A stretch of 64,000 nucleotides of DNA from the NCBI RefSeq assembly GCF_013009555.1, contig NZ_CP046176.1:1829501-1893500 (forward strand). The letters run 5' to 3'. Both the position numbers and the translations under genes were made by a program. The DNA is from Phocaeicola dorei (GTDB lineage: Bacteria; Bacteroidota; Bacteroidia; Bacteroidales; Bacteroidaceae). Shown here in pieces: positions 48,650 to 55,972 of the stretch (the first letter of the stretch is position 1; each line of letters opens with the position of its first letter). The notes under the pieces were generated by a model that was not told the origin of the DNA, made no database searches, and saw nothing but the letters and a program-made list of their open reading frames with translations.

Positions 48650-49723
48650 ATGAAAAAGATTTTAATAGCTTTGGCCTTGTTGCTGACTGGCATTGCAAGC
48701 GGATCGGCATGTACCGGTATTTCGTTCCTGGCCGAAGATGGTGGATATGTGCAGGCACGTACCATAGAGTGGGGGAATAGTTACCTTCCGAGTGAGTATG
48801 TTGTTGTTCCCAGAGGACAAGAATTGGTATCTTATACTCCAACGGGTGTAAATGGCTTGAGATTTCGGGCTAAATATGGTATGGTAGGACTGGCTATCAT
48901 TCAGAAAGACTTTGTGGCTGAAGGACTGAATGAAGTAGGACTTTCGGCTGGATTGTTTTATTTTCCTCATTATGGGAAGTATGAAGAATATGATGAGGCT
49001 CAAAATGCAACTACTTTGTCGGATTTGCAGGTGGTGAACTGGATGCTTTCCCAGTTTGCTACTATAGACGAAGTGAAAGCAGCTATAGAAGGGGTGAAGG
49101 TGGTGTCTCTTGATAAACCTGGTAAAAGTTCTACGGTACATTGGCGCATTGGCGATGCTAAAGGAAATCAAGTGGTATTGGAGTTTGTGGATGGTGTTCC
49201 TCATTTTTATGAAAACAGGGTAGGAGTACTCACCAATTCTCCCGATTTTCCATGGCAGGTGACTAACTTGAATAATTATGTAAATTTGTATCCGGGGGCT
49301 GTCACTCCACAGCAATGGGGTGGGGTGACTATTTTCCCTTTTGGCGCAGGTGCTGGATTCCATGGCATTCCGGGGGATGTGACTCCTCCATCCCGTTTTG
49401 TTCGTGTAGCGTTTTATAAGGCAACAGCTTCGGCGTGCCCTACAGCGTATGACGCTATATTACAAAGTTTTCATATTCTGAATAATTTTGATATTCCTGT
49501 CGGTATAGAACATGCGTCAGGAAAAGCACCTGATATTCCCAGTGCTACACAATGGACTTCGGCTATTGATTTGACAAACAGGAAAGTGTATTATAAAACG
49601 GCATATAATAACAATATTCGTTGTATTAATATGAAGAAGATTGATTTTGATAAAGTGAAATATCAGTCGTATCCATTGGATAAGGAGTTGAAACAACCTA
49701 TAGAAGAGATTATTGTGAAATAG
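48650..49723 (+). CDS. choloylglycine hydrolase family protein, candidate bile salt hydrolase
   Basis: 357 residues from the ATG at 48650 (an ATG two codons earlier is equally usable). The signal peptide MKKILIALALLLTGIASGSA ends exactly before Cys21, which becomes the N-terminal nucleophile of the Ntn-hydrolase fold (CTGISFLAEDGG). The expected catalytic neighbours are visible: Arg in ARTIEWG (Glu replaces the Asp of Gram-positive enzymes), Asn in GLNEVGLSAG, Asn in LTNSPDFPWQ and Arg in SRFVRVAF. Close homologues in Bacteroides hydrolyse glycine- or taurine-conjugated bile acids in the periplasm; penicillin V acylase or acyl-homoserine-lactone activity is an alternative. It is separated from the glycan locus by a terminator and should be independently expressed. 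Confidence 0.85.
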   Translation: MKKILIALALLLTGIASGSACTGISFLAEDGGYVQARTIEWGNSYLPSEYVVVPRGQELVSYTPTGVNGLRFRAKYGMVGLAIIQKDFVAEGLNEVGLSAGLFYFPHYGKYEEYDEAQNATTLSDLQVVNWMLSQFATIDEVKAAIEGVKVVSLDKPGKSSTVHWRIGDAKGNQVVLEFVDGVPHFYENRVGVLTNSPDFPWQVTNLNNYVNLYPGAVTPQQWGGVTIFPFGAGAGFHGIPGDVTPPSRFVRVAFYKATASACPTAYDAILQSFHILNNFDIPVGIEHASGKAPDIPSATQWTSAIDLTNRKVYYKTAYNNNIRCINMKKIDFDKVKYQSYPLDKELKQPIEEIIVK

Positions 49724-49822
49724 TGTGGGGGGGAAGCTGTTGACGGAAGTACATGGAAATTTTAATCGCAATGAATGAAAAATGGATAAAATGTATTTTT
49801 TTAGAAAAAAGTTCTAGAAATG

Positions 49823-49853
49823 TTTGCAAATACAAAAATAAACCATACCTTTG
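49823..49853 (+). promoter_or_regulatory. promoter of tRNA-Lys
   Basis: TTTG at 49823-49826 and TACCTTTG at 49846-49853, 23 bases start to start, full consensus match; the tRNA begins 38 bases later. Confidence 0.85.
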
Positions 49854-49890
49854 CACTCGCAATTCGGAAGAATAGCAATAACAAAGGATT

Positions 49891-49963
49891 GATTCGCTAG
49901 CTCAGCAGGTAGAGCACAACACTTTTAATGTTGGGGTCTTGGGTTCGAGCCCCAAGCGGATCA
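49891..49963 (+). tRNA. tRNA-Lys (anticodon UUU)
   Basis: 73 bases, complete cloverleaf. The acceptor stem GATTCGC/GCGGATC has one T.G pair, the D arm is GCTC-AGCAGGTA-GAGC and the anticodon stem CAACA/TGTTG encloses CTTTTAA. The T stem TTGGG/CCCAA encloses TTCGAGC, and the discriminator is A. CCA is not encoded. It is followed by a terminator hairpin, so it is a single-gene unit. Confidence 0.97.
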
Positions 49964-49970
49964 CTAGAAG

Positions 49971-50011
49971 GTCAGGGAGTTACATCAAAGTAATTCTCTG
50001 ACTTTATGTTT
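49971..50011 (+). terminator. terminator of tRNA-Lys
   Basis: GTCAGGGAGTTAC pairs with GTAATTCTCTGAC (two G.T pairs) around a 6-base loop, then TTTATGTTT. Confidence 0.8.
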
Positions 50012-50050
50012 ATTACGCTAGTTTACCTGCTCCATGTAAACATGTAGATG

Positions 50051-50058
50051 TTAATTGG
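50051..50058. repeat. 8-bp target site duplication, left copy
   Basis: TTAATTGG, identical to 51488-51495 on the other side of the insertion sequence. Confidence 0.88.
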
Positions 50059-50081
50059 GGGTCAACGTAAAAACCTGAGGG
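50059..50081 (+). repeat. terminal inverted repeat of the IS (left)
   Basis: 23 bp, 22 of 23 identical to the reverse complement of 51465-51487. Confidence 0.93.
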
Positions 50082-50090
50082 ATTCATAGA

Positions 50091-51026
50091 TTAAGCATAA
50101 ATTTTAGTCAGTCTGAATAGAAAGAAAGTCCTGTCCTTTACTCCTCTGAACTGTGTTCTGAAGTCCTTGATTTTGGCATTGAACGATTCGGAAGCTGCGT
50201 TGGTGGAACGCCTGTCGAAAAAGTTGACGATTTCCAGATAATGTGTCTGTATGGAACGTATTACCCTTCCGAACGCAAGAAAGCCGGACTTTTCAACTTC
50301 GTCATACCATCTGGCAAGTCTTGTCAGAGCGGTGTCCTTGTGCTTGCACTGGTGATATATCAACCCGAGCCTCATGGAAAGATAGTATGCCTTCTTCAGG
50401 TCGGGATATTCCCTGAAGAGGATACCGGCACGTATGCGTTGGGATTCAGTCCATAATGACTCTTTTTTATACAGCAGATAGATACTGCGGGCGAGCAATT
50501 GCTTGCGCGAATCCCCGTTCTCAAAGGTCGGGGCATGGTATATCTTCCCGCACGCCTTTGCGTATGCGATCTGTATTGATTCCTTGTCCAAAGCCTCCCA
50601 GCGTGCCTTCACGCGCATTTCCTGTAAAGCTTCAAAAGCCAGCTTCTGCACATGGAAACGGTCAGTAACACGGCGTGCCGCAGGAAAGCAGACACGGGCG
50701 ATCTGTTCCATATTAGGAGCCATATCCATAGTGATTTCCCTTACCTGAAACCGTCTGCGCCGGGAGAGACGGAGCAATACGGAGGTGACACTCCTTACAT
50801 CTGTACCTTTTACAATGGCGATGATGCTGCCTGAACGGCCTGTCTTTTCCTTGTTTATGAGGATAGTATAGAGCTCACCACGCGAAAGGCAGACTTCATC
50901 TATACCCACATAGGCCCCTATATTCTTCTCAAAGAGAAGCCAGTCCCCGGCATGAGGAAGAGACTCCCATTTCAGATAACCGCTCAAGTGGTTGCGGTAT
51001 TGACGTTCAAGAAGCTCACCGTCCAC
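50091..51026 (-). CDS. ISL3-family transposase, catalytic part
   Basis: 311 residues from a GTG at 51026. The DDE_Tnp_ISL3 pattern is visible: GAYVGIDEVCLSRGELYTIL with the first Asp, EITMDMAPNMEQIARVCFP with the second, RFHVQKLAFEALQEMR, and a C-terminal NFFDRRSTNAASESFNAKIK with the Glu. The reading frame stays open upstream to about 51087 and encodes more family-like sequence (IDTLPVSCKLLGTLFG), overlapping the end of the first gene in a +1 frame. Translation may therefore enter by frameshift or from a non-ATG start rather than at 51026. Confidence 0.87.
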   Translation of the reverse strand: MDGELLERQYRNHLSGYLKWESLPHAGDWLLFEKNIGAYVGIDEVCLSRGELYTILINKEKTGRSGSIIAIVKGTDVRSVTSVLLRLSRRRRFQVREITMDMAPNMEQIARVCFPAARRVTDRFHVQKLAFEALQEMRVKARWEALDKESIQIAYAKACGKIYHAPTFENGDSRKQLLARSIYLLYKKESLWTESQRIRAGILFREYPDLKKAYYLSMRLGLIYHQCKHKDTALTRLARWYDEVEKSGFLAFGRVIRSIQTHYLEIVNFFDRRSTNAASESFNAKIKDFRTQFRGVKDRTFFLFRLTKIYA

Positions 51027-51069
51027 ACCGAACAGGGTTCCCAGCAGCTTACAACTGACAGGAAGCGTA

Positions 51070-51441
51070 TCAATATAATTCTTTTAAAAAAGACGCAAAC
51101 TCATGCGTCATACGGCTGCCTTCCGCTACCAGTTTCCAGTTACGGCTTACGTAACGCCCCTCGTCTTTCAAAATCCACCGGCGCCGGCGGATATTCAGGA
51201 AAAGATTCTTGCCACGGATGGGGAAGTCCCGGACTACTACAGGGTCGTAGAAGCCTTTGCTTTCCACTTTGACAGTCGAATATTCACCGGGAAGCTCATT
51301 TTTCTCTTCCAGGTAAATCACGATTTCACTACTGCTTTCCTTTACATCGGAAATGTTGAAATAATCCAAGGTACCTTCGGGAAGAAGGAGACGGTAACCG
51401 TTAGTTTCCATAATCGCTGATGATTCGTTTGTTTCACACAA
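51070..51441 (-). CDS. ISAon1-type transposase N-terminal protein
   Basis: 123 residues (or 113 from the internal Met at 51411). It begins NGYRLLLPEGTLDYFNISDV and ends RNWKLVAEGSRMTHEFASFL, the pattern of the small N-terminal/DNA-binding partner of ISAon1 elements; a Cys-poor, basic stretch RRRRWILKDEGRYV lies near residue 85. It is the first gene of the element, reading inward from the right repeat. Its last codons overlap the open frame of the catalytic part. Function is inferred from the fixed two-gene layout of these elements. Confidence 0.75.
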   Translation of the reverse strand: MCETNESSAIMETNGYRLLLPEGTLDYFNISDVKESSSEIVIYLEEKNELPGEYSTVKVESKGFYDPVVVRDFPIRGKNLFLNIRRRRWILKDEGRYVSRNWKLVAEGSRMTHEFASFLKELY

Positions 51442-51464
51442 AGATAGGATTTTATCGGATATAC

Positions 51465-51487
51465 CCCTCAGGATTTTACGTTGACCC
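51465..51487 (-). repeat. terminal inverted repeat of the IS (right)
   Basis: 23 bp, partner of 50059-50081. Confidence 0.93.
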
Positions 51488-51495
51488 TTAATTGG
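51488..51495. repeat. 8-bp target site duplication, right copy
   Basis: TTAATTGG, followed by a run of G. Confidence 0.88.
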
Positions 51496-51970
51496 GGGGG
51501 GCAGTAGAAATGAAGTGTGGATAGGGATTTTCCCCGTCCATACCTTTCTTTAGATTTATACACACATACAGAGTTGTGTGAAAGGAGCCGACAAGAGCTT
51601 TTCAATAAGTTTAATCTTTCCGTTACCATGAAATCCAAGGGACAGAGATTCTTAAAAAAGTAACAACCCCACCGGCGGAATAAAATGAATGCATATCACA
51701 TTCCATTCTTATAGCCTAAGTCTTTTCTTTCTCCAGATTAAACCTTTTTATACGGATACCTTCTATCTCCATAAGCTTTGGAGTTAACTCCAAAGCTTAT
51801 GGAGATAACTCCAAAGACTTGCGGAGATAAAACAAACAGGAAAAAAGACCTTAACCATACGGCAGGAAAGGTTTAGGGATACGAATAAGATCTTTTTAGG
51901 GCGAGTCTGATTCCAAAGTCTCTTACACATTCCTTACGGATAAAAAGTCCCATTAAAATTCAACTCCTCC
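51496..51970. other. gene-free stretch between the IS and the polysaccharide locus
   Basis: No convincing gene or RNA. It contains the palindrome/direct-repeat cluster at 51764-51829 and otherwise AT-rich DNA. It follows the last gene of the minus-strand locus, so it is its 3' region. Confidence 0.6.
51764..51829. repeat. 44-bp perfect palindrome with an overlapping imperfect direct repeat
   Basis: 51764-51807 is a perfect palindrome (half site TATCTCCATAAGCTTTGGAG plus TT). Its right half (51786-51807) is repeated with changes at 51807-51829 (AACTCCAAAGACTTGCGGAG plus ATA). It can fold into a 22-bp stem with almost no loop or extrude as a cruciform. It resembles REP/BIME-like extragenic repeats; no T-run makes it a normal terminator. 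Confidence 0.85.
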
Positions 51971-52591
51971 CTAATTGTTTCCGTCAAATGGTTTCGTGGT
52001 TGCCTCTCCCTTTTGGGATATGCCTTTGCGGCTGATAACGCATTTGAGTGTTTTGTAAAATATCATCATGTCTGTCATGAAGCAAACATGGTCTACGTAC
52101 CAGATATCCAGTTCGAATTTCTTTTTCCAGCTGATTGCGTTTCTTCCATTTACTTGTGCCCATCCAGTAATGCCGGGGCGCACTTCATGTCTTCTTGCTT
52201 GCTCTTCATTGTATAGAGGCAGGTATTGTACCAATAATGGACGGGGGCCGATCAGAGCCATGTCTCCTTTCAATACGTTGAAAAGTTGAGGCAGTTCGTC
52301 AACGGAGGTGGCACGGACTATTTTCCCTATGGGGGTCATTCGTAAGCTGTCGGGTAAAAAGTTTCCGCGACAGTCTTTCCGGTCATTCATGGTTTTAAAC
52401 TTGATGATCCTGAATATTTTTCCGTTCTTTCCCGGACGTTCCTGAAGGAAAAAAATGCCGCTACCCCTGTTGGCTATGGCAAGTAACAAGATGGTTGACA
52501 ATAGGACAGGAGAGGTCAATAATATCAGAAAGGCGGCTATAAGACAGTCCAGCGGATATTTGAAATAACGGGTATATCTGCTCTTCTTCAT
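51971..52591 (-). CDS. small initiating sugar transferase (PglC/WcaJ C-domain type)
   Basis: 206 residues: one N-terminal membrane segment (YPLDCLIAAFLILLTSPVLL) and the bacterial sugar transferase core FLQERPGKNGKIFRIIKFKT, SVDELPQLFNVLKGDMALIG, VRPGITGWAQVNGRNAI and WKKKFELDIWYVDH. It is a monotopic PglC-like enzyme that transfers a sugar phosphate to undecaprenyl phosphate. Unlike the 467-residue enzyme at 3531-4934 it lacks the multi-helix N-terminus. It is the last gene of this locus; its start overlaps the PglD-like gene by 4 bases, so both probably act on one diacetamido or acetylated amino sugar (inference from the Campylobacter PglC/PglD parallel). Confidence 0.92.
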   Translation of the reverse strand: MKKSRYTRYFKYPLDCLIAAFLILLTSPVLLSTILLLAIANRGSGIFFLQERPGKNGKIFRIIKFKTMNDRKDCRGNFLPDSLRMTPIGKIVRATSVDELPQLFNVLKGDMALIGPRPLLVQYLPLYNEEQARRHEVRPGITGWAQVNGRNAISWKKKFELDIWYVDHVCFMTDMMIFYKTLKCVISRKGISQKGEATTKPFDGNN

Positions 52592-53193
52592 GGTTGTGGA
52601 TTATTTTTTATAATCCGGCACGGTGAACCACAGGCTGTCACTCCGTCAGGTATGTCTTTGCACACTACTGATCCTGATCCGATAATGGTCCATTTGCCTA
52701 TTTTAACTCCGGGGTTGATCACTGCTCCGGCACCTATCCATGAGCCTTCCCCCACTTCCACATTGCCACATAATGTGGCGTGTGGCGAGACATGTACATA
52801 GTCTTCCAATATACATTCATGATCAATAGCGGCGCCAGTGTTGACAATGCAATGTTTACCTGTTTGGCAGCAACTTTGCAATATACTTCCTTGCATGACA
52901 ACACTGCCTTCTCCTATTTTTGTATAGGGGGAAACAATGGCATGGATAGAGATGACCGTACCGAATACAGCGTTTTTTTTATACAATTGTTCCGCTATAT
53001 TTTTTCGGATGCTGTTGTTTCCGATACTGATAAGTATCGGGAACATTCGTTTTGGATCGTAGGAAAGAACATGATATTCCATCCATTCCTGTATGTGGGG
53101 ATTATCATCTATGATGCCCGTCAGTTCAGTGCTGTTTTCTTTCAGTATATCCATGATCACTTTGGCGTGTCCGCCGGCTCCGTATAAATACAT
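52588..53193 (-). CDS. PglD/NeuD-like sugar O/N-acetyltransferase (left-handed beta-helix)
   Basis: 201 residues from the ATG at 53193 (MYLYGAGGHAKVIMDIL); the frame is open about 50 codons further but that part reads inside the preceding gene and lacks family character. An N-terminal nucleotide-sugar-binding fold is followed by hexapeptide repeats (IVSPYTKIGEGSVVMQGS; GNVEVGEGSWIGAGAVINPG) and the catalytic His in AAIDHECILEDYVHV. In the family the enzyme acetylates a 4-amino UDP-sugar. Together with the adjacent transferase it suggests an N-acetylated amino sugar as the first residue of the polymer. Confidence 0.9.
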   Translation of the reverse strand: MYLYGAGGHAKVIMDILKENSTELTGIIDDNPHIQEWMEYHVLSYDPKRMFPILISIGNNSIRKNIAEQLYKKNAVFGTVISIHAIVSPYTKIGEGSVVMQGSILQSCCQTGKHCIVNTGAAIDHECILEDYVHVSPHATLCGNVEVGEGSWIGAGAVINPGVKIGKWTIIGSGSVVCKDIPDGVTACGSPCRIIKNNPQP

Positions 53194-53204
53194 ATTGTCA
53201 GTCT

Positions 53205-54350
53205 TTATTTTGTTAGATTTGAAATCTGTTCTTGATAGACCTTTCGTAAGGCTTCCCATAGCGTCCGGCGGTCGTATTTTTGAACAATCTGTGGGCGGGC
53301 AGCCGAGGCCAATTGTTCTACGAGCCGTGGAGAAGAGAGAAATCCGCACATGGTGCGATATAGGTATTCGCTGTCATGAGGAGGAATAATGATACCGTTC
53401 TTTCCGTTTTCAATGATTTCGTTACATCCGTTGATGTTCGTTACGATGCAAGGTAATCCCATCGCTCCGGCTTGTAATATTACATTGGGGAATCCTTCCC
53501 GGTAACTGGGGAATACGAAGGCATCCGCAGCGGCTAAAAAAGGGCGGATATCCTCTTGCCATCCCATAAATTTTATGGCGGGATGTTTGTGTATATGTTC
53601 TGCTGTTTCAGGAGTTACCGGATCCAGTTCCGCTTCAAAGTCTCCCACTAGGCAAAGACGACAGTTTGTAAATTCCTGTTGCAGGCGGACAAAAGCTGAA
53701 ACCAGTTCGTTGATACCTTTATCCCGCACCAATCGTCCGACGAAGCAAAAAGTGAAACAGGGGTTCCGGCGATAGATTTCCGCTTGTCTCATTACCTCCG
53801 GTGTCCGGTCAAAATAAGCAAGGTCAATTCCGTTGATGTTACCGTTTCCGATAAGATGCAATGCCCGGCTGGTGATATGGAAACGTTCCAGATCTCTCCT
53901 CACACCTTTCCCTTCCGGATTGAGGTAGGTCGCACAGGCACAAGTGAGTTTGTCTGTAGCAATTAATAACTGCTGTTTCCAACCTGTAGTTGAAGGGAAT
54001 ACTAGTCCTGTGAAAGTGTGGATCCGGATGGGAACCCTGCATATTCGGGCGGCCATCATGGCCAACAGCCCCGCCTTGGGTGTCAGCGAGTGGACTATCT
54101 GCGGTTTTTCTTTGCGGAACAGGATGATGAGCCTGATCAGTGCAATCAAGTCTTTCAAAGGGGCAATGTGGCGCTCCATCGGGATAGCGCAAGTTCTGAC
54201 GCCTTCTCTTTCCGCTACTTTGTGTAATTCCTCTCCGGACGAAGAGACAGCTAATACTTCATAAGTTTCTGCCAACATCTTCAACTGTCCTTGCAGCAGG
54301 AGATGGAGCGAAAGGGGAACGGTGGATATGCGTATTACTTTGGGTTTCAT
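53205..54350 (-). CDS. GT4-family glycosyltransferase (WfgS-like)
   Basis: 381 residues from the ATG at 54350 (MKPKVIRISTVPLSLHLLLQ); the open frame reaches back to 54527 but overlaps the upstream gene. GT-B fold: N-domain with VHSLTPKAGLLAMMAARI and IHTFTGLVFP, C-domain with CFVGRLVRDKGINELVSAF and FPSYREGFPNVILQAGAMGL. The EX7E motif here is EX7Q (E..Q), usual in this subgroup. Retaining transfer of a sugar to the lipid-linked chain. Its start overlaps the DUF218 gene by 4 bases. Confidence 0.9.
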   Translation of the reverse strand: MKPKVIRISTVPLSLHLLLQGQLKMLAETYEVLAVSSSGEELHKVAEREGVRTCAIPMERHIAPLKDLIALIRLIILFRKEKPQIVHSLTPKAGLLAMMAARICRVPIRIHTFTGLVFPSTTGWKQQLLIATDKLTCACATYLNPEGKGVRRDLERFHITSRALHLIGNGNINGIDLAYFDRTPEVMRQAEIYRRNPCFTFCFVGRLVRDKGINELVSAFVRLQQEFTNCRLCLVGDFEAELDPVTPETAEHIHKHPAIKFMGWQEDIRPFLAAADAFVFPSYREGFPNVILQAGAMGLPCIVTNINGCNEIIENGKNGIIIPPHDSEYLYRTMCGFLSSPRLVEQLASAARPQIVQKYDRRTLWEALRKVYQEQISNLTK

Positions 54351-55105
54351 ACAGATGGTTTGTGTCGTAAACGATAATAAAGATACCCCACCCATTCGTG
54401 CGTTAGTTCTGGCCAGGAAGCCAAGACGTGCCAAGATGGCAGGAAATTCGTTTTTTCCCCCTTTATTTCGGGAAACGTATCGGTGATATATGTGTCCGGA
54501 TTCAGCCCCGCTGCATGGAAGGTCCATAGCGACCTGCGCATGTGGGTCGCGGAGGTAATCAGCAGGGTCGATTCCGTTTTCATACTGTTACCGATCAGCT
54601 CTAACGTGAACGTTGCGTTTTCCCACGTGTTGTTTGCGCGGGTTTCCAAGATGACATCTTCCAACGGCATGCCCAAATCTGCCAGATATTGTTTCATGTC
54701 CGCGGCATTTCCTTGCAAACCTTTTCCGTCTTTGCTTTCGATGATCGAACCGTCTGAAGCTAACACCAGTTTCCGGATGCATCCATGCTTGTACAGCCGG
54801 ATGCCTTCTAATAACCGGTCGGCAATCTCGCTAAATTCGGGTCGGCTTCGTTTCCAGTCCCAATAGCTGTAGCCGCCCAGCACGATGCCGTATGTATATT
54901 GTTTCCTTTCAGGTAGGGGGCGGTCATATTCCTTGTACCATTGTTCGGCAATCCATTGATAGAGTGCACCGTTGGAGAATAAGAGAAAAAGCAAGGCTGA
55001 CAAAGTGAGACAGAGCCTTTTCCATCGTTTAGATTTTAGGACCACCCCTAAGAGAAGAAAAATAACGATATAGGTTGTTGGATTGATAGCAAGTGAAATA
55101 ACCAT
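54347..55105 (-). CDS. YdcF/DUF218 (SanA/ElyC-like) membrane protein
   Basis: 252 residues. Two hydrophobic segments at the N-terminus (TTYIVIFLLLGVVL; LCLTLSALLFLLFSNGA) are followed by a DUF218 domain: YGIVLGGYSYWDWKRSRPEF, ADRLLEGIRLYKHG, LETRANNTWENATFT and ITSATHMRRSLWTFHAAG. E. coli ElyC affects undecaprenyl-phosphate-dependent envelope synthesis, so a role in lipid-carrier use at this polysaccharide locus is plausible but not shown. The gene ends inside the start of the GT4 gene (4-base overlap) and lies 8 bases after the degraded GT2 gene. Confidence 0.85.
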   Translation of the reverse strand: MVISLAINPTTYIVIFLLLGVVLKSKRWKRLCLTLSALLFLLFSNGALYQWIAEQWYKEYDRPLPERKQYTYGIVLGGYSYWDWKRSRPEFSEIADRLLEGIRLYKHGCIRKLVLASDGSIIESKDGKGLQGNAADMKQYLADLGMPLEDVILETRANNTWENATFTLELIGNSMKTESTLLITSATHMRRSLWTFHAAGLNPDTYITDTFPEIKGEKTNFLPSWHVLASWPELTHEWVGYLYYRLRHKPSV

Positions 55106-55113
55106 GAGATTTT

Positions 55114-55952
55114 TTATATATGTATAAGAATGAATGAAATTATTTTTTTAAGTAATCTAATTGGAATTTCTTTTTTAACTTGTTTCTTACATAGATCATA
55201 TCGCATGTTGGAATCGTAGGCGGCAATTGCTTTTATAAAAGGATCTTCTAAAAATGCAGGATGATTTTGTACTTGCATGATATCCTTGTATATAGGGTCC
55301 TTTAACTCTTCCGAGATTCTGTTTTTTATTTCTTTAGGAGACCTGACTTTAAAAGCTATCATTTGGCAAATATCTGATTTTAGCACATTTTTCAGTTCTA
55401 TTCGGATATAATCAGAAGCCTTATGATATTGATATTTGTCAATTAAAGCCTTTTTTATGTAATAAAGTTTTTTCAAATCAGGCAACAAACAGGTGTTATA
55501 TCGAGTTGTCATACCACCGAATCGATAGTTATATCCACATTCTTTGAGTATGTAAATTTTAGATAAATATGGAAATAATTGGAGATTAAAGGCAAGGTCT
55601 TCCCCTGTAGTGATACCTGTTGGCTGTATATTGGCTGCATTTAATGAAGATTTTCGATAGAGTTTTCCCCACATATTAACGGATAAAATGTTGATTCCAA
55701 AAAAAGAAATATAGTATTTGTTAAATAGTTTTGGTTGTTGTATTAGTCCGTTAACAGGACTGAGTCCCGTTTTTTTACCACCCCATAGCGATCCATGACT
55801 CGTTGCATTCCCATTTCCACATAGTCTACTCCAGTTTTTTCTGCCGTTTCGTATATTGTTGTAAGTATTTTTTTTATTCACCAGCCAGTCATCCGAATAT
55901 ATTGTGCTATGTATTGTTCGGTGTTGCAAATTGGGATGATAATTGAAATCAT
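55114..55952 (-). pseudogene. GT2-family glycosyltransferase pseudogene
   Basis: The ATG at 55952 starts a normal GT2 N-terminus (MISIIIPICNTEQYIAQ) that stops after 24 codons (TGA at 55878-55880). The next family segment, SDDWLVNKK, appears in another frame right away, so the nucleotide-binding half (about 70 codons including the DDGS motif) is deleted. After an A8 run (complement of 55868-55875) the frame shifts: without one A it reads LTTIYETAEKTGVDYVEMGM, the expected continuation. The frame is regained near 55770 (GLIQQPKLFNKYYISFFG) and runs to 55114. An uninterrupted 297-codon frame exists but its first third is out of register with the family. The enzyme must be inactive; adjacent codon use is also more AT-rich. 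Confidence 0.82.
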
Positions 55953-55972
55953 GGTTATATGAATGTATTAAT

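Larger units (their letters stand above)
50059..51487 (-). mobile_element. complete ISL3-family element (ISAon1-like), 1,429 bp
   Basis: Terminal inverted repeats of 23 bp lie at 50059-50081 and 51465-51487 with one mismatch (both begin GGGTCAACGTAAAA or the one-base variant). The 8-bp duplication TTAATTGG flanks the element, the size expected for ISL3. Two minus-strand genes fill it. The exact ends, intact repeats and intact duplication show a recent, complete insertion. It lies between the tRNA-Lys terminator and the polysaccharide biosynthesis locus, and interrupts no gene. Confidence 0.93.

Noticed and set aside
49891..51495. tRNA-Lys as an integration site of a genomic island
   Set aside because: No integrase and no repeat of the tRNA 3' end nearby; the neighbouring element is an IS with its own target duplication.
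53194..53349. Longer N-terminus for the PglD-like protein
   Set aside because: The extra residues overlap the upstream GT4 gene and lack family character; the glycine-rich MYLYGAGGHAK start is the natural one.
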